Assembly: GCF_004920835.1 (NCBI RefSeq)
Contig: NZ_QFHO01000004.1
Coordinates: 1-64,000 of the forward strand
Origin: Stenotrophomonas maltophilia
GTDB taxonomy: Bacteria > Pseudomonadota > Gammaproteobacteria > Xanthomonadales > Xanthomonadaceae
Reading direction: 5' to 3'
DNA length: 64,000 bases
This document shows, piece after piece, positions 1-9,733 of the stretch. Made by a program: the position numbers and the translations under genes. Every line of letters starts with the position of its first letter. The first letter of the stretch is position 1. Below the pieces are notes generated by a model. The model did no database searches. It worked only from the letters and a program-made list of their open reading frames with translations, and was not told where the DNA came from.

Positions 1-91
1 CCCAGACACATTTCTGCCACCGATCCACCACGGGAAAGATCAGAACAATCAAAATCAAAAGCCGATGCTTCAGACGTTCATGACGTCCGCC

Positions 92-116
92 GTGTCGACC
101 AAGGTCGACACCTACC
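92..116 (-). repeat. GTAG palindrome (SMAG-type REP)
   Basis: A 9-bp inverted repeat (GTGTCGACC / GGTCGACAC) is followed by CTACC, so the GTAG head lies on the minus strand. This layout matches the SMAG repeats of S. maltophilia. Nothing recognisable lies in bases 1-91. Confidence 0.8.
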
Positions 117-157
117 AAAGCAGGAGGTCGTTCCAACAGCCGCGGGAAGCTGTCGAA

Positions 158-333
158 GGCGGGGTGGGTCCGGTTGAGGGGATGTGAGCGGCATGGATGC
201 CGCGACCAAGCCCCCAAGGACGGGTTTACGGCGTCCCCCTCAACCGGACCCACCCCGCCATCCCACGGAATGCCAGCCTTTGCTGTTGCTCCGGCTGTTG
301 CCGTTGCCTCTGCGGGTGCAGGGCTGCAAGCCC
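158..333. repeat. Long hairpin enclosing a dispersed repeat core
   Basis: Bases 158-181 and 236-259 form a perfect 24-bp inverted repeat. The 54-nt loop holds a small hairpin (188-203) and a 27-nt core (208-234, CCCCCAAGGACGGGTTTACG with flanks) that recurs at 18628-18654 with 25 of 27 matches. A second conserved block follows: GCTGTTGCTCCG at 282-293, then TTGCCTCTGC and a GCAGGGCTGC palindrome up to 333. Spacing from core to block is 74 nt here and 75 nt at the other copy. The element lies 3' of the amidohydrolase gene, so a transcription-end or mobile-repeat role is possible, but none is shown. Confidence 0.75.
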
Positions 334-345
334 TGCCGGTAACCC

Positions 346-1665
346 TCACCCCGCCGGGGTGCCGGCACCGTGCAGGTAATCCAGGCTCACCTGCAGCAGC
401 GCGCGCAGTCCCACATCCAGCGCCTTCTCATCCAGCAGGAACTTCGGCGAATGATTCGCCGGTGCCGTCGCCGGATCGATGCCCACGCTGGTCGAACCGA
501 CGAAGAAGAACATGCCCGGCACTTCCTTCGCATACAGCGAGAAATCCTCCGCGCCCATCTGCAGCGGCGGCTCGTACACATTGTCCTTGCCCACCACCGC
601 CTGCAGGCTCGGCAGCATCTTCGCGGTCAGTGCCGGGTCGTTCACCGTGGCCGGGTTGCCTTCCGACTCGTAGATGTCGGTCACCGCCTTTGCACCGTGC
701 GCGGCGGCGGTGTGCTCGGCCACGTTGCGCAGGTCGGCGAAGATCTGCTGGCGCATGCCTTCGTCGAAGGTGCGGATGGTGCCCACCATCTCCACTTCAT
801 CCGGAATGATGTTGTAGCGGATGCCACCATTGATCGCGCCGAAGGTCAGCACCGCCGGCTGCTTGGACAGGTTGGCGCGGCGGCTGACGATGGTCTGCGC
901 GGTGCCGACCAGGTCGGCGGTGGCCACGATCGGATCAACACCATTCCACGGCGCCGAGCCATGCGTCTGCCGACCGATCACCTTGATTCCGAAACGATCC
1001 GAGGCAGCCATCAACGGACCACCACGCACGGCGATCTGCCCAGCCTGCACGCTGGAGAACACGTGCAGGCCGAACACCGCTTCCGGCTTGAAGTCGGCGA
1101 ACAGGCCTTCCTTCAGCATCAGTGCGGCACCGCCCTCCTCCGGCGGCGGAGCGCCCTCTTCGGCCGGCTGGAAGATCAGCATCACCTGGCCCGGCAGATC
1201 CTTCTTCATCGACACCAGTGCTTCGGCCACGCCCAGCAGGGTGGCGGTGTGCGCGTCATGACCACAGGCATGCATCACGCCCACGGTCTGCCCGCGATAC
1301 TGGTCGGTGGCCTTGGAGGCGAACGGCAGGCCGGTCTGTTCGGTCACCGGCAGCGCGTCCATGTCCGCGCGCAGGGCGATCTTCGGCCCGGGCTTGCCGC
1401 CTTCGATGATCGCCACCACGCCGTGGTGGGCGATGCCGGTCTTCGGCTTCAGGCCCATCGCACGCAGGCGCTTGGCGACCTCGGCCGAGGTGCGTACCTC
1501 CCGGTTGGACAGCTCCGGATGCTGGTGGAAGTCGCGCCGCCACTCCACCACCTTGGCCTGCAGTCGCTGGGCGGCGGCGGTCACTTCCGGGCGCTGCGCG
1601 TCCTGGGCATGGGCGAGGGCCGGCAAGGCCAGCAGCAGGGCGGACAGCAGCAACGAACGGCGCAT
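346..1665 (-). CDS. Secreted M20 family amidohydrolase/peptidase
   Basis: Predicted metal-dependent amidohydrolase of the M20D group (hippurate hydrolase/aminoacylase-like), 439 aa, exported to the periplasm. The chosen ATG follows a GGAGA ribosome site and opens a signal peptide with cleavage likely at AHA|QD (residues 20/21). The metal motif HACGHD is at 132-137, EEG near 169-171, and a C-terminal MGAEDFS completes the family signature. The hydrolysed substrate is probably an N-acyl or amide-linked amino acid, but the sequence does not identify it. It is divergent from the efflux operon that follows, with a roughly 190-bp gap between the two starts. Confidence 0.9.
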   Translation of the reverse strand: MRRSLLLSALLLALPALAHAQDAQRPEVTAAAQRLQAKVVEWRRDFHQHPELSNREVRTSAEVAKRLRAMGLKPKTGIAHHGVVAIIEGGKPGPKIALRADMDALPVTEQTGLPFASKATDQYRGQTVGVMHACGHDAHTATLLGVAEALVSMKKDLPGQVMLIFQPAEEGAPPPEEGGAALMLKEGLFADFKPEAVFGLHVFSSVQAGQIAVRGGPLMAASDRFGIKVIGRQTHGSAPWNGVDPIVATADLVGTAQTIVSRRANLSKQPAVLTFGAINGGIRYNIIPDEVEMVGTIRTFDEGMRQQIFADLRNVAEHTAAAHGAKAVTDIYESEGNPATVNDPALTAKMLPSLQAVVGKDNVYEPPLQMGAEDFSLYAKEVPGMFFFVGSTSVGIDPATAPANHSPKFLLDEKALDVGLRALLQVSLDYLHGAGTPAG

Positions 1666-1851
1666 CACGATCTCCACGGCAGGGGGTTCCAGCTGAATGT
1701 AGGGCAACGCCGCCGCCACGGGAACCTCCGCGGCCGGATCCGGTCTTAGCGCCCGTCCCATCCGTCATGCAGGAAACGTGATGTGGCACAGGTATGCTTT
1801 GCGCAATGCCAACCGGGGCCGTGCCCCGTCCAGCCCTCTTGGAGTCCTTGA

Positions 1852-3096
1852 ATGTCACGTGTTTGGAAGATCGTGCTGCTGGTCGTGGCGGTACTGGTGC
1901 TGGCTGTGGTCGGCCTGCGCGTACTCGGCGGGGGCAAGGACAAGGCCGGTGGCCCGGCGGCAGCTGCGCGCCAGGGTGGCGAGGATCCGGATGCCGGCCC
2001 GGTGCCGGTGACTGTGGTGGATGCGGCACGCCAGGACGTGCCGGTCTATGCCAGTGCCTTGGGCACGGTGACCGCGATGAACACCGTCACCGTCAGCCCG
2101 CAGGTTGGCGGCCAGCTGATGAGCCTGAACTTCCGCGAAGGCCAGGAAGTGAAGAAGGGCGATGTGCTTGCGGTGATCGACCCGCGCACCGCCCAGGCCA
2201 GTTATGACCAAGCGGTGGCTTCCAAGCGCCAGAACGAAGCGCTGCTGGCCACTGCGCGTTCCAACTACCAGCGCTCGAACGCGCCGGAGTATCGCCAGTT
2301 CGTCGCCAAGACCGATCTGGATACACAGCGAAACCAAGTGGCACAGTATGAAAGCGCGGTGGCGGCCAACGAGGCCAGCATGCGCTCGGCGCAGGTGCAG
2401 CTGCAGTACACCAAGGTCACCGCGCCGATCACCGGTATCGCCGGCATCCGTGCGGTCGACGCCGGCAACGTGGTCAGCGCCGGCACCGCGCTGGTCACGC
2501 TGACCCAGATCCATCCGATCCACGTGCTGTTCAACCTGCCCGAGCGCCAGCTCGGCGATGTGCGCCAGGCGCAGGCCGCCGGTGCGGTACCTGTCGCGGC
2601 ACTGGACCGCGCCGATTCGCATGTGCTGTCCGGCGACGGCAAGCTCGACGTGGTCGACAACCTGATCAGTGCCGACAGCGGCACGTTCAAGGCGCGCGCG
2701 ATCTTCGACAACACCGACAACGGCCTGTGGCCGGGCCAGTTCGTCAACGTACGCATGCAGCTGCGCACGATTGCCGGTGGCGTGGTCATTCCGACCCAGG
2801 CGGTGCTGCGTGGCCCGGACGGCGAGTACGTCTATGTGGTGCAGGGCGACAACTCGGTGAAGATGCAGGCCGTGCGCAGCGGCGTGGAAGTGGGTGACAG
2901 CCAGGTGCAGATCGCCGAAGGCCTGAAGGGCGGCGAGCGGGTGGTCAGTGAAGGCCAGTTCCGCTTGAAGCCGGGCAGCAAGGTCACCGCGCTGAAGCCG
3001 GGCGAAACCCCGGCGGTGCCGACCGAAGCCGAGCTGAAGGCGGCCGAGCAGAAGAACGCTGGCGGCGGTGGCCGTCGTGGCGGCGGCCCGCGCTGA
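1852..3096 (+). CDS. smeI: RND efflux periplasmic adaptor (MdtA/SmeI-like)
   Basis: Membrane fusion protein, 414 aa, that links an inner-membrane RND pump to an outer-membrane channel. An uncleaved hydrophobic anchor lies at residues 5-25. It is followed by the lipoyl/hairpin HlyD fold (YASALGTVTAMNTVTVSPQV region) and beta-barrel domain, and it ends in a Gly/Arg-rich tail (GGGGRRGGGPR). Two RND pumps follow at once. The order adaptor-RND-RND is that of E. coli mdtABC and of S. maltophilia smeIJK, which is the reason for the symbol. No outer-membrane channel gene and no regulator are nearby, so a shared TolC-like protein is implied. Confidence 0.9.
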   Translation: MSRVWKIVLLVVAVLVLAVVGLRVLGGGKDKAGGPAAAARQGGEDPDAGPVPVTVVDAARQDVPVYASALGTVTAMNTVTVSPQVGGQLMSLNFREGQEVKKGDVLAVIDPRTAQASYDQAVASKRQNEALLATARSNYQRSNAPEYRQFVAKTDLDTQRNQVAQYESAVAANEASMRSAQVQLQYTKVTAPITGIAGIRAVDAGNVVSAGTALVTLTQIHPIHVLFNLPERQLGDVRQAQAAGAVPVAALDRADSHVLSGDGKLDVVDNLISADSGTFKARAIFDNTDNGLWPGQFVNVRMQLRTIAGGVVIPTQAVLRGPDGEYVYVVQGDNSVKMQAVRSGVEVGDSQVQIAEGLKGGERVVSEGQFRLKPGSKVTALKPGETPAVPTEAELKAAEQKNAGGGGRRGGGPR

Positions 3097-3170
3097 GCGC
3101 AGGCTACCGACCTCCCTCGCGCCGGCAAGCCTGCCGGCGCCGACATTGAAGTGCCAGCAAGGATCAGTCC

Positions 3171-6100
3171 GTGGGCTTTTCGACGATCTTCATCCGCCGT
3201 CCCATCGCCACCTCGCTGTTGATGGCGGGCCTGTTGCTGCTGGGCATCCTCGGTTACCGCAAGCTGCCGGTGTCGGCGCTGCCGGAAATCGATGCGCCCA
3301 GCCTGGTGGTCACCACCCAGTACCCCGGTGCCAACGCGACCACGATGGCCTCGCTGGTCACCACCCCGCTGGAGCGCCAGTTCGGGCAGATCTCCGGGCT
3401 GGAGCTGATGACCTCCGACTCGTCGGCCGGGTTGTCCACGATCATCCTGCAGTTCTCGATGGACCGCGACATCGACATCGCCGCGCAGGACGTGCAGGCG
3501 GCGATCCGCCAGGCCACCCTGCCCTCGTCGCTGCCCTACCAGCCGGTCTATAACCGGGTGAATCCGGCGGACGCGGCCATCGTCACCCTGAAGCTGACCT
3601 CGGACACGCGCCCGCTGCGCGACGTCAACAACTACGCCGACTCGATCCTCGCCCAGCGCCTTTCGCAGGTGCAGGGCGTGGGCCTGGTCTCGATCGCCGG
3701 CAACGTGCGCCCGGCCGTGCGCATCCAGGTCAATCCGGCGCAGCTGTCGAACATGGGCCTGACCCTGGAGCAGCTGCGCAGCGCGCTGACCCAGGCCAAC
3801 GTCAACGCACCGAAGGGTTCGTTGAACGGCAAGACCCAGTCCTACAGCATTGGCACCAACGACCAGCTGTCCAGCGCCGCCGAGTACCGCGACACCATCA
3901 TCAGCTACAAGAACGGCCGTCCGGTGCGGCTGTCGGACGTGGCCCAGGTGATCGATGGCGTTGAGAACGATCAGCTGGCCGCCTGGGCCGATGGCAAACC
4001 GGCGGTGCTGCTGGAAGTGCGTCGCCAGCCCGGCGCCAACATCGTGCAGACCGTCGAGCGCATCCGCGCGATCCTGCCGCAGCTGCAGGGCGTGTTGCCA
4101 GCCGACGTGCACCTGCAGATCTTCAACGACCGTACCGAGACCATCCGCGCCTCGGTGCATGAAGTGCAGTTCACCCTGATCCTCACCATCGGCCTGGTGG
4201 TAGCGGTGATCTTCGTGTTCCTGCGCCGGCTGTGGGCCACGATCATTCCCTCGGTGGCGGTGCCGCTATCGCTGGCCGGCACCTTCGCGGTGATGGCCTT
4301 TGCCGGCATGTCGCTGGACAACCTGTCGCTGATGGCGCTGGTGGTGGCCACCGGCTTCGTGGTCGACGATGCGATCGTGATGATCGAGAACATCGTGCGT
4401 TACATCGAGCAGGGCAAGAGTGGCAAGGAAGCGGCCGAAATCGGTGCGCGCCAGATCGGCTTCACCGTGCTGTCGCTGACCGTTTCGCTGGTGGCGGTGT
4501 TCCTGCCGCTGCTGCTGATGCCCGGCGTCACCGGCCGCCTGTTCCATGAGTTCGCGTGGGTGCTGAGCATCGCCGTCGTGCTGTCGATGCTGATCTCGCT
4601 GACGCTGACGCCGATGATGTGCGCTTACCTGCTCAAGCCCGACGCGCTGCCCGAGGGCGAGGACGCGCATGAGCGTGCGGCCGCCGCCGGCAAGCAGAAC
4701 CTGTGGACGCGCACGGTGGGCCTGTACGAACAGAGCCTGGACTGGGTGCTGGGCCACCAGCGGCTGACCCTGGCCGTGGCCGGCGGCGCGCTGGTGCTGA
4801 CTGTGCTGCTGTACGTGCTGATTCCCAAGGGCCTGCTGCCCGAGCAGGACACCGGCCTGATCACCGGCGTGGTCCAGGCCGACCAGAACATCGCCTTCCC
4901 GCAGATGGAGCAGCGCACCAAGCAGGTGGCCGAAGCACTGCGCCAGGACCCGGACGTGACCGGCGTGTCGGCGTTCATCGGTGCTGGCAGCATGAACCCC
5001 ACGCTCAACCAGGGCCAGCTGTCGATCGTGCTGAAGGAACGCGGCGAGCGTGACGGCCTGGACAAGATCCTGCCGCGCCTGCAGAAGGCCGTCGCCGGCA
5101 TTCCAGGTGTCGCGCTGTACCTGAAGCCGGTACAGGACGTGACCCTGGATACCCGCGTGGCTGCCACCGAGTACCAGTACTCGCTGTCGGACGTGGATTC
5201 GGCCACGGTGGCCACCCAGGCCACGCGCCTGACCGAAGCACTGCGCAAGCGCCCGGAACTGGCCGACGTCGACAACAACCTGTCCAACCAAGGCCGTGCG
5301 CTTGAGCTGAACATCGACCGCGACAAGGCCAGCGTGCTGGGCGTGCCGATGCAGACCATCGACGACACCCTCTATGATGCGTTCGGCCAGCGCCAGATCT
5401 CGACCATCTTCACCGAGCTCAACCAGTATCGCGTTGTGCTGGAAGTGGCGCCGGAGTTCCGCACCAGCACCGCGCTGATGGAACAGCTGGCCGTTGCCTC
5501 CAATGGTGCCGGTGCACTGACAGGCACCAATGCCACCAGCTTCGGCCAGGTCACCTCGTCCAACTCGTCGACCGCTACGGGCATCGGTGCGCAGAACACC
5601 GGTATCACCGTCGGCGCCGGCAACATCATCCCGCTGTCGGCGCTGGCCGAGGGCAAGGTCAGCAGCGCGCCACTGCTGGTCAGCCATCAGCAGCAGCTGC
5701 CGGCGGTGACGGTCTCGTTCAACGTGGCACCGGGCTATTCGCTGTCCGAAGCGGTGCGGGCGATCCAGGAAACCAAGGACAACCTGGACATGCCCACCCA
5801 CCTGCATGCCGAGTTCATCGGCAAGGCTGCCGAATTCACCGGCAGCCAGACCGATGTGGTGTGGTTGCTGCTGGCGTCGCTGGTGGTGATCTACATCGTG
5901 CTGGGCGTGCTGTACGAGAGCTACATCCACCCGATCACGATCATCTCCACGCTGCCGCCGGCCGGTGTTGGCGCGCTGCTGGCGCTGATGCTGTGCGGGC
6001 TGAGCCTGTCGGTGGATGGCATCGTCGGCATCGTGCTGCTGATCGGCATCGTCAAGAAGAACGGCATCATGATGGTGGACTTCGCGATCGAGGCACGCCG

Positions 6101-6404
6101 CGCCGGTGCCAACGCGCACGAAGCGATCCGCCGCGCCTGCCTGCTGCGTTTCCGCCCGATCATGATGACCACCGCCGCGGCCATGCTCGGCGCCCTGCCG
6201 CTGGCGCTGGGTACCGGCATCGGTTCGGAGCTGCGCCGCCCGTTGGGCATCGCCATCGTCGGCGGCCTGCTGCTGTCGCAGCTGGTGACCCTGTACACCA
6301 CTCCGGTGATCTACCTGTACATGGAGCGCTTCTCCGAGTGGCTGGCACGCCGCCGTGAACAGCGCGCACTGCGCGATGGTTCACTGCAGGAGCCGCAGGC
6401 ATGA
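3171..6404 (+). CDS. smeJ: RND multidrug efflux pump (MdtB/SmeJ-like)
   Basis: Inner-membrane proton-driven drug exporter of the HAE1 RND family, 1077 aa. The start is a GTG at 3171 giving MGFSTIFIRRPIATSLL, the usual RND N-terminus. TM4 carries the paired acidic residues of the proton relay (GFVVDDAIVMIENIVRY). Both large periplasmic loops and a second TM block (GIVKKNGIMMVDFAIEARR) are present. The sequence is full length without breaks. A Ser/Thr/Gly-rich stretch near residues 780-820 (SSNSSTATGIGAQNTGITVG) lengthens the second periplasmic loop. The gene lies 74 nt after smeI and close to smeK. MdtB and MdtC-type pumps are known to act as a heteromultimer. Confidence 0.93.
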   Translation: MGFSTIFIRRPIATSLLMAGLLLLGILGYRKLPVSALPEIDAPSLVVTTQYPGANATTMASLVTTPLERQFGQISGLELMTSDSSAGLSTIILQFSMDRDIDIAAQDVQAAIRQATLPSSLPYQPVYNRVNPADAAIVTLKLTSDTRPLRDVNNYADSILAQRLSQVQGVGLVSIAGNVRPAVRIQVNPAQLSNMGLTLEQLRSALTQANVNAPKGSLNGKTQSYSIGTNDQLSSAAEYRDTIISYKNGRPVRLSDVAQVIDGVENDQLAAWADGKPAVLLEVRRQPGANIVQTVERIRAILPQLQGVLPADVHLQIFNDRTETIRASVHEVQFTLILTIGLVVAVIFVFLRRLWATIIPSVAVPLSLAGTFAVMAFAGMSLDNLSLMALVVATGFVVDDAIVMIENIVRYIEQGKSGKEAAEIGARQIGFTVLSLTVSLVAVFLPLLLMPGVTGRLFHEFAWVLSIAVVLSMLISLTLTPMMCAYLLKPDALPEGEDAHERAAAAGKQNLWTRTVGLYEQSLDWVLGHQRLTLAVAGGALVLTVLLYVLIPKGLLPEQDTGLITGVVQADQNIAFPQMEQRTKQVAEALRQDPDVTGVSAFIGAGSMNPTLNQGQLSIVLKERGERDGLDKILPRLQKAVAGIPGVALYLKPVQDVTLDTRVAATEYQYSLSDVDSATVATQATRLTEALRKRPELADVDNNLSNQGRALELNIDRDKASVLGVPMQTIDDTLYDAFGQRQISTIFTELNQYRVVLEVAPEFRTSTALMEQLAVASNGAGALTGTNATSFGQVTSSNSSTATGIGAQNTGITVGAGNIIPLSALAEGKVSSAPLLVSHQQQLPAVTVSFNVAPGYSLSEAVRAIQETKDNLDMPTHLHAEFIGKAAEFTGSQTDVVWLLLASLVVIYIVLGVLYESYIHPITIISTLPPAGVGALLALMLCGLSLSVDGIVGIVLLIGIVKKNGIMMVDFAIEARRAGANAHEAIRRACLLRFRPIMMTTAAAMLGALPLALGTGIGSELRRPLGIAIVGGLLLSQLVTLYTTPVIYLYMERFSEWLARRREQRALRDGSLQEPQA

Positions 6405-6435
6405 TCCACGCCCCACTGCCGTGGTGGCCCGCACG

Positions 6436-9400
6436 ATGAACCTGTCCGGCCCCTTCATCCGCCGTCCGATCGGCACCGCGCTGCTGGCCATCGGCCTGTT
6501 CATGGTCGGCCTGATCTGCTACCTGCGGCTGGGCGTATCGGCGCTGCCGAACATCGAGATCCCGGTGATCTTCGTGCACGCCAGCCAATCGGGCGCAGAT
6601 GCGGCGACCATGGCCTCGACGGTCACCGCACCGCTGGAGCGCCACCTCGGCCAGCTGCCCGGCATCGACCGCATGCGCTCGTCGAGTTCGGAAGGCAGCT
6701 CGCTTGTGTTCATGATCTTCCAGAGCGGCCACAACATCGATTCGGCCGCGCTGGACGTACAGACCGCGATCAATTCTGCACAGGCCGACCTGCCCTCGGG
6801 CATGGGTTCGCCGATGTACCAGAAGGCGAACCCGAACGACGATCCGGTCATCGCCATCGCGCTGACCTCGCAAACGCAGTCGGCCGACGAGCTGTACAAC
6901 GTCGCTGACTCACTGCTGGCCCAGCGCATCCGCCAGATCAGCGGCGTGGCCTCGGTCGACATCGCCGGTGCCTCGACGCCGGCGGTGCGTGTGGACGTCA
7001 ACCTGCGCCTGATGAACGCGCTGGGCCTGACCGCCGATGACCTGCGCAACGCGGTGCGTGCGGCCAACGTGACCTCACCCACCGGCTTCCTCAGCGATGG
7101 CAACACCACCACCGCGATCATCGCCAACGATTCGGTCGCACGCGCTGCCGACTTCGCCGACCTGGTGGTGAAGACCCAGGGCGACGGCCGGGTGATCCGC
7201 CTGAAGGACATCGCCAACGTCTACGACGGCCAGCAGGACGCCTACCAGGCCGCGTGGTTCGACCACAAACCGGCGGTGGTGATGTACGTGTTCACCCGCG
7301 CCGGCGCCAACATCGTGGAGACCGTAGACCGGGTCAAGGCGCAGATCCCGACCCTGCGCGACTACCTGCAGCCCGGCACCACGATGACGCCGTACTTCGA
7401 TCGTACGCCGACCATCCGCTCGTCGCTGCATGAAGTGCAGATCACCCTGCTGATCAGCCTGGCGATGGTGGTGCTGACCATGGCGCTGTTCCTGCGCCGG
7501 CTGGCACCCACGCTGATCGCCGCAGTGACCGTGCCGCTGTCGCTGGCCGGTGCCGCGCTGGTGATGTACGTGATGGGCTTCACCCTGAACAACCTGAGCC
7601 TGCTGGCGCTGGTGATCGCGATCGGCTTCGTGGTCGATGATGCGATCGTGGTGATCGAGAACATCATGCGCCACCTCGACGAGGGCATGCCGCGCATGCA
7701 GGCGGCGCTGACCGGTGCCCGCGAGATCGGCTTCACCATCGTCTCGATCACCGCCTCGCTGGTGGCGGTGTTCATCCCACTGCTGTTCGCCAGCGGCATG
7801 ATGGGTGCGTTCTTCCGCGAGTTCACCGTTACCCTGGTCGCGGCCATCGTGGTGTCGATGGTCGTCTCGCTGACGCTGACCCCGGCGCTGTGCAGCCGCT
7901 TCCTCAGTGCCCATGATCACAAGGCAGCGCCGTCGCGCTTCGGCCGTTGGCTGGATGCCGGCCACGAGCGCATGCTGCGCATCTACACCGTATTCCTCGA
8001 CTTCTCGCTGCGCCACGCGTTGCTGCTGTCGTTGACGCCGCTGATCCTGATCGGCGTCACCATCTTCCTGTTCGGCGCAGTGAAGAAGGGCGCGTTCCCG
8101 CCGCAGGACACCGGCCTGATCTGGGGCCGCGCCAACTCCAGTGCCACCGTTTCCTTCGAAGACATGGTCGCCCGCCAGCGTCGCATCACCGACATGCTGA
8201 TGGCCGACCCGGCGGTGAAGACCGTGGGCGTACGCCTGGGCAGCGGCCGCCAGGGCTCCAGCGCACAGTTCAACGTCGAGCTGAAATCGCGCAAGGAAGG
8301 CCGCCGCGAAACCACCGCACATGCACTGGCACGCTTGAGCGCCAAGGCCGACCGTTACCCCGACCTGCAGCTGCGCCTGCGTGCGATCCAGGATCTGCCC
8401 AGCAACGATGGCGGCGGCTCCAGCCAGGGCGCGCAGTACCGTATCTCGCTGCAGGGCAATGACCTGGCGTCCCTGCAGGAATGGCTGCCCAAGCTGCAGG
8501 CGGAACTGAAGAAGAACCCGAAGCTGCGCGATGTCGGCACCGATGTCGACAATGCCGGGCTGCGCCAGAACATCGAGATCGACCGCGCCAAGGCTGCGCG
8601 CCTGGGCGTATCGGTCGGCGCCATCGATGGGGCGCTGTACGGCGCGTTCGGCCAGCGCCAGATCTCGACGATCTACTCGGACATCAATCAGTACAGCGTG
8701 GTGGTCAACGCCCTGCCCTCGCAGACCGCTACGCCGGCAGCGCTGGACGAGGTGTACGTGCGGGCGCGCAACGGCGAGATGGTGCCGATCACGGCGATGG
8801 CCAAGCAGGTGCCGGGGCTGGCGCCGTCGCAGATCACCCACGAGAACCAGTACACGACGATGGACCTGAGCTACAACCTGGCGCCGAACGTGAGCATGGG
8901 TGAGGCCAAGGCGATCATCGACGCGACCGTGGCCGGCATGCGCATGCCCGGCGACATCCGCCTGGCCGATGATGCGGGCTTCGGGTTCAACTCCGATCCC
9001 AGCGACATGCTGATCCTGGTGTTTGCCGCGATCCTGACCGTGTACCTGGTGCTGGGCATGCTGTACGAGAGCCTGATCCATCCGGTCACCATCCTGTCCA
9101 CGCTGCCGGCGGCCGGAGTGGGCGCGCTGCTGGCGCTGTTCGGCACCAACACCGAACTGTCGGTGATCTCGATGATCGCACTGGTGCTGCTGATCGGCAT
9201 CGTCAAGAAGAACGCGATCATGATGATCGACTTCGCGCTGGTGGCGCAGCGCGAGCATGGGCTGGCGCCGCGCGAAGCGGCACGCGAGGCCAGTATCGTG
9301 CGCTTCCGCCCGATCATGATGACCACGATGGTGGCGATCCTGGCCGCCGTACCGCTGGCGATCGGCCTCGGCGAAGGGTCCGAGCTGCGGCGCCCGCTGG

Positions 9401-9558
9401 GTATCGCGATGATCGGCGGCCTGCTGTTCTCGCAGAGCCTGACGCTGCTCAGCACACCAGCGCTGTACGTGATCTTCTCGTGCCTGGCCGAACGCTGGCG
9501 GGCACGCCGCGCACGCAAGCGCGAAGCGAAGCTGCTCAAGCGCGCGCAGCGGGCGTAG
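6436..9558 (+). CDS. smeK: RND multidrug efflux pump (MdtC/SmeK-like)
   Basis: Second RND pump, 1040 aa from the ATG at 6436 (MNLSGPFIRRPIGTALL). That start aligns with the conserved RND N-terminus, whereas the upstream in-frame ATG at 6355 would overlap smeJ. The proton-relay segment GFVVDDAIVVIENIMRH and the second block GIVKKNAIMMIDFALVAQ are intact. It is 31 nt from the end of smeJ, so the two are probably cotranscribed. The C-terminus is basic (RARRARKREAKLLKRAQRA). An array of four palindromes follows directly and may end or stabilise the operon transcript. Confidence 0.92.
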   Translation: MNLSGPFIRRPIGTALLAIGLFMVGLICYLRLGVSALPNIEIPVIFVHASQSGADAATMASTVTAPLERHLGQLPGIDRMRSSSSEGSSLVFMIFQSGHNIDSAALDVQTAINSAQADLPSGMGSPMYQKANPNDDPVIAIALTSQTQSADELYNVADSLLAQRIRQISGVASVDIAGASTPAVRVDVNLRLMNALGLTADDLRNAVRAANVTSPTGFLSDGNTTTAIIANDSVARAADFADLVVKTQGDGRVIRLKDIANVYDGQQDAYQAAWFDHKPAVVMYVFTRAGANIVETVDRVKAQIPTLRDYLQPGTTMTPYFDRTPTIRSSLHEVQITLLISLAMVVLTMALFLRRLAPTLIAAVTVPLSLAGAALVMYVMGFTLNNLSLLALVIAIGFVVDDAIVVIENIMRHLDEGMPRMQAALTGAREIGFTIVSITASLVAVFIPLLFASGMMGAFFREFTVTLVAAIVVSMVVSLTLTPALCSRFLSAHDHKAAPSRFGRWLDAGHERMLRIYTVFLDFSLRHALLLSLTPLILIGVTIFLFGAVKKGAFPPQDTGLIWGRANSSATVSFEDMVARQRRITDMLMADPAVKTVGVRLGSGRQGSSAQFNVELKSRKEGRRETTAHALARLSAKADRYPDLQLRLRAIQDLPSNDGGGSSQGAQYRISLQGNDLASLQEWLPKLQAELKKNPKLRDVGTDVDNAGLRQNIEIDRAKAARLGVSVGAIDGALYGAFGQRQISTIYSDINQYSVVVNALPSQTATPAALDEVYVRARNGEMVPITAMAKQVPGLAPSQITHENQYTTMDLSYNLAPNVSMGEAKAIIDATVAGMRMPGDIRLADDAGFGFNSDPSDMLILVFAAILTVYLVLGMLYESLIHPVTILSTLPAAGVGALLALFGTNTELSVISMIALVLLIGIVKKNAIMMIDFALVAQREHGLAPREAAREASIVRFRPIMMTTMVAILAAVPLAIGLGEGSELRRPLGIAMIGGLLFSQSLTLLSTPALYVIFSCLAERWRARRARKREAKLLKRAQRA

Positions 9559-9565
9559 AAGGGTC

Positions 9566-9709
9566 ATCCACGCATGGCGTGGATCTACTACTGGTAGAGC
9601 CGGCCGCTGGCCGGCTTTCTCCATACAGCCAATCTGCCGGCCAGCGGCCGGCACTACCGTGGATGCAGATGGTGGGTGTGGATGGTGGGTGCGGACCGTT
9701 GGTCCGCAC
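9566..9709. repeat. Cluster of four GTAG-type palindromes
   Basis: Four short palindromes lie in the gap after smeK. They are ATCCACGC/GCGTGGAT with CTAC (9566-9588), GTAGAGCCGGCC...GGCT (9594-9616), its inverted partner ending in CTAC (9635-9657), and GTGCGGACC/GGTCCGCAC (9689-9709). The middle two are a head-to-tail inverted dimer able to form one long hairpin. They represent three sequence subfamilies of SMAG-like repeats side by side. Confidence 0.85.
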
Positions 9710-9733
9710 GCCTCCGGGTTTGACGCGCCGTAA

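Noticed and set aside
174..809. An open frame covering the repeat region and the start of the next gene's complement
   Set aside because: It reads through the dispersed repeat (APKDGFTASP); the same pseudo-peptide arises at the second copy, which shows it is repeat-derived, not a gene.
370..1749. A 459-codon frame antisense to the amidohydrolase gene
   Set aside because: Composition is that of a reverse-strand shadow, and the opposite strand has full M20 motifs and a signal peptide.
9566..9709. CRISPR-like array
   Set aside because: The units are palindromes of different sequence with irregular spacing and no unique spacers of constant length; no cas genes.
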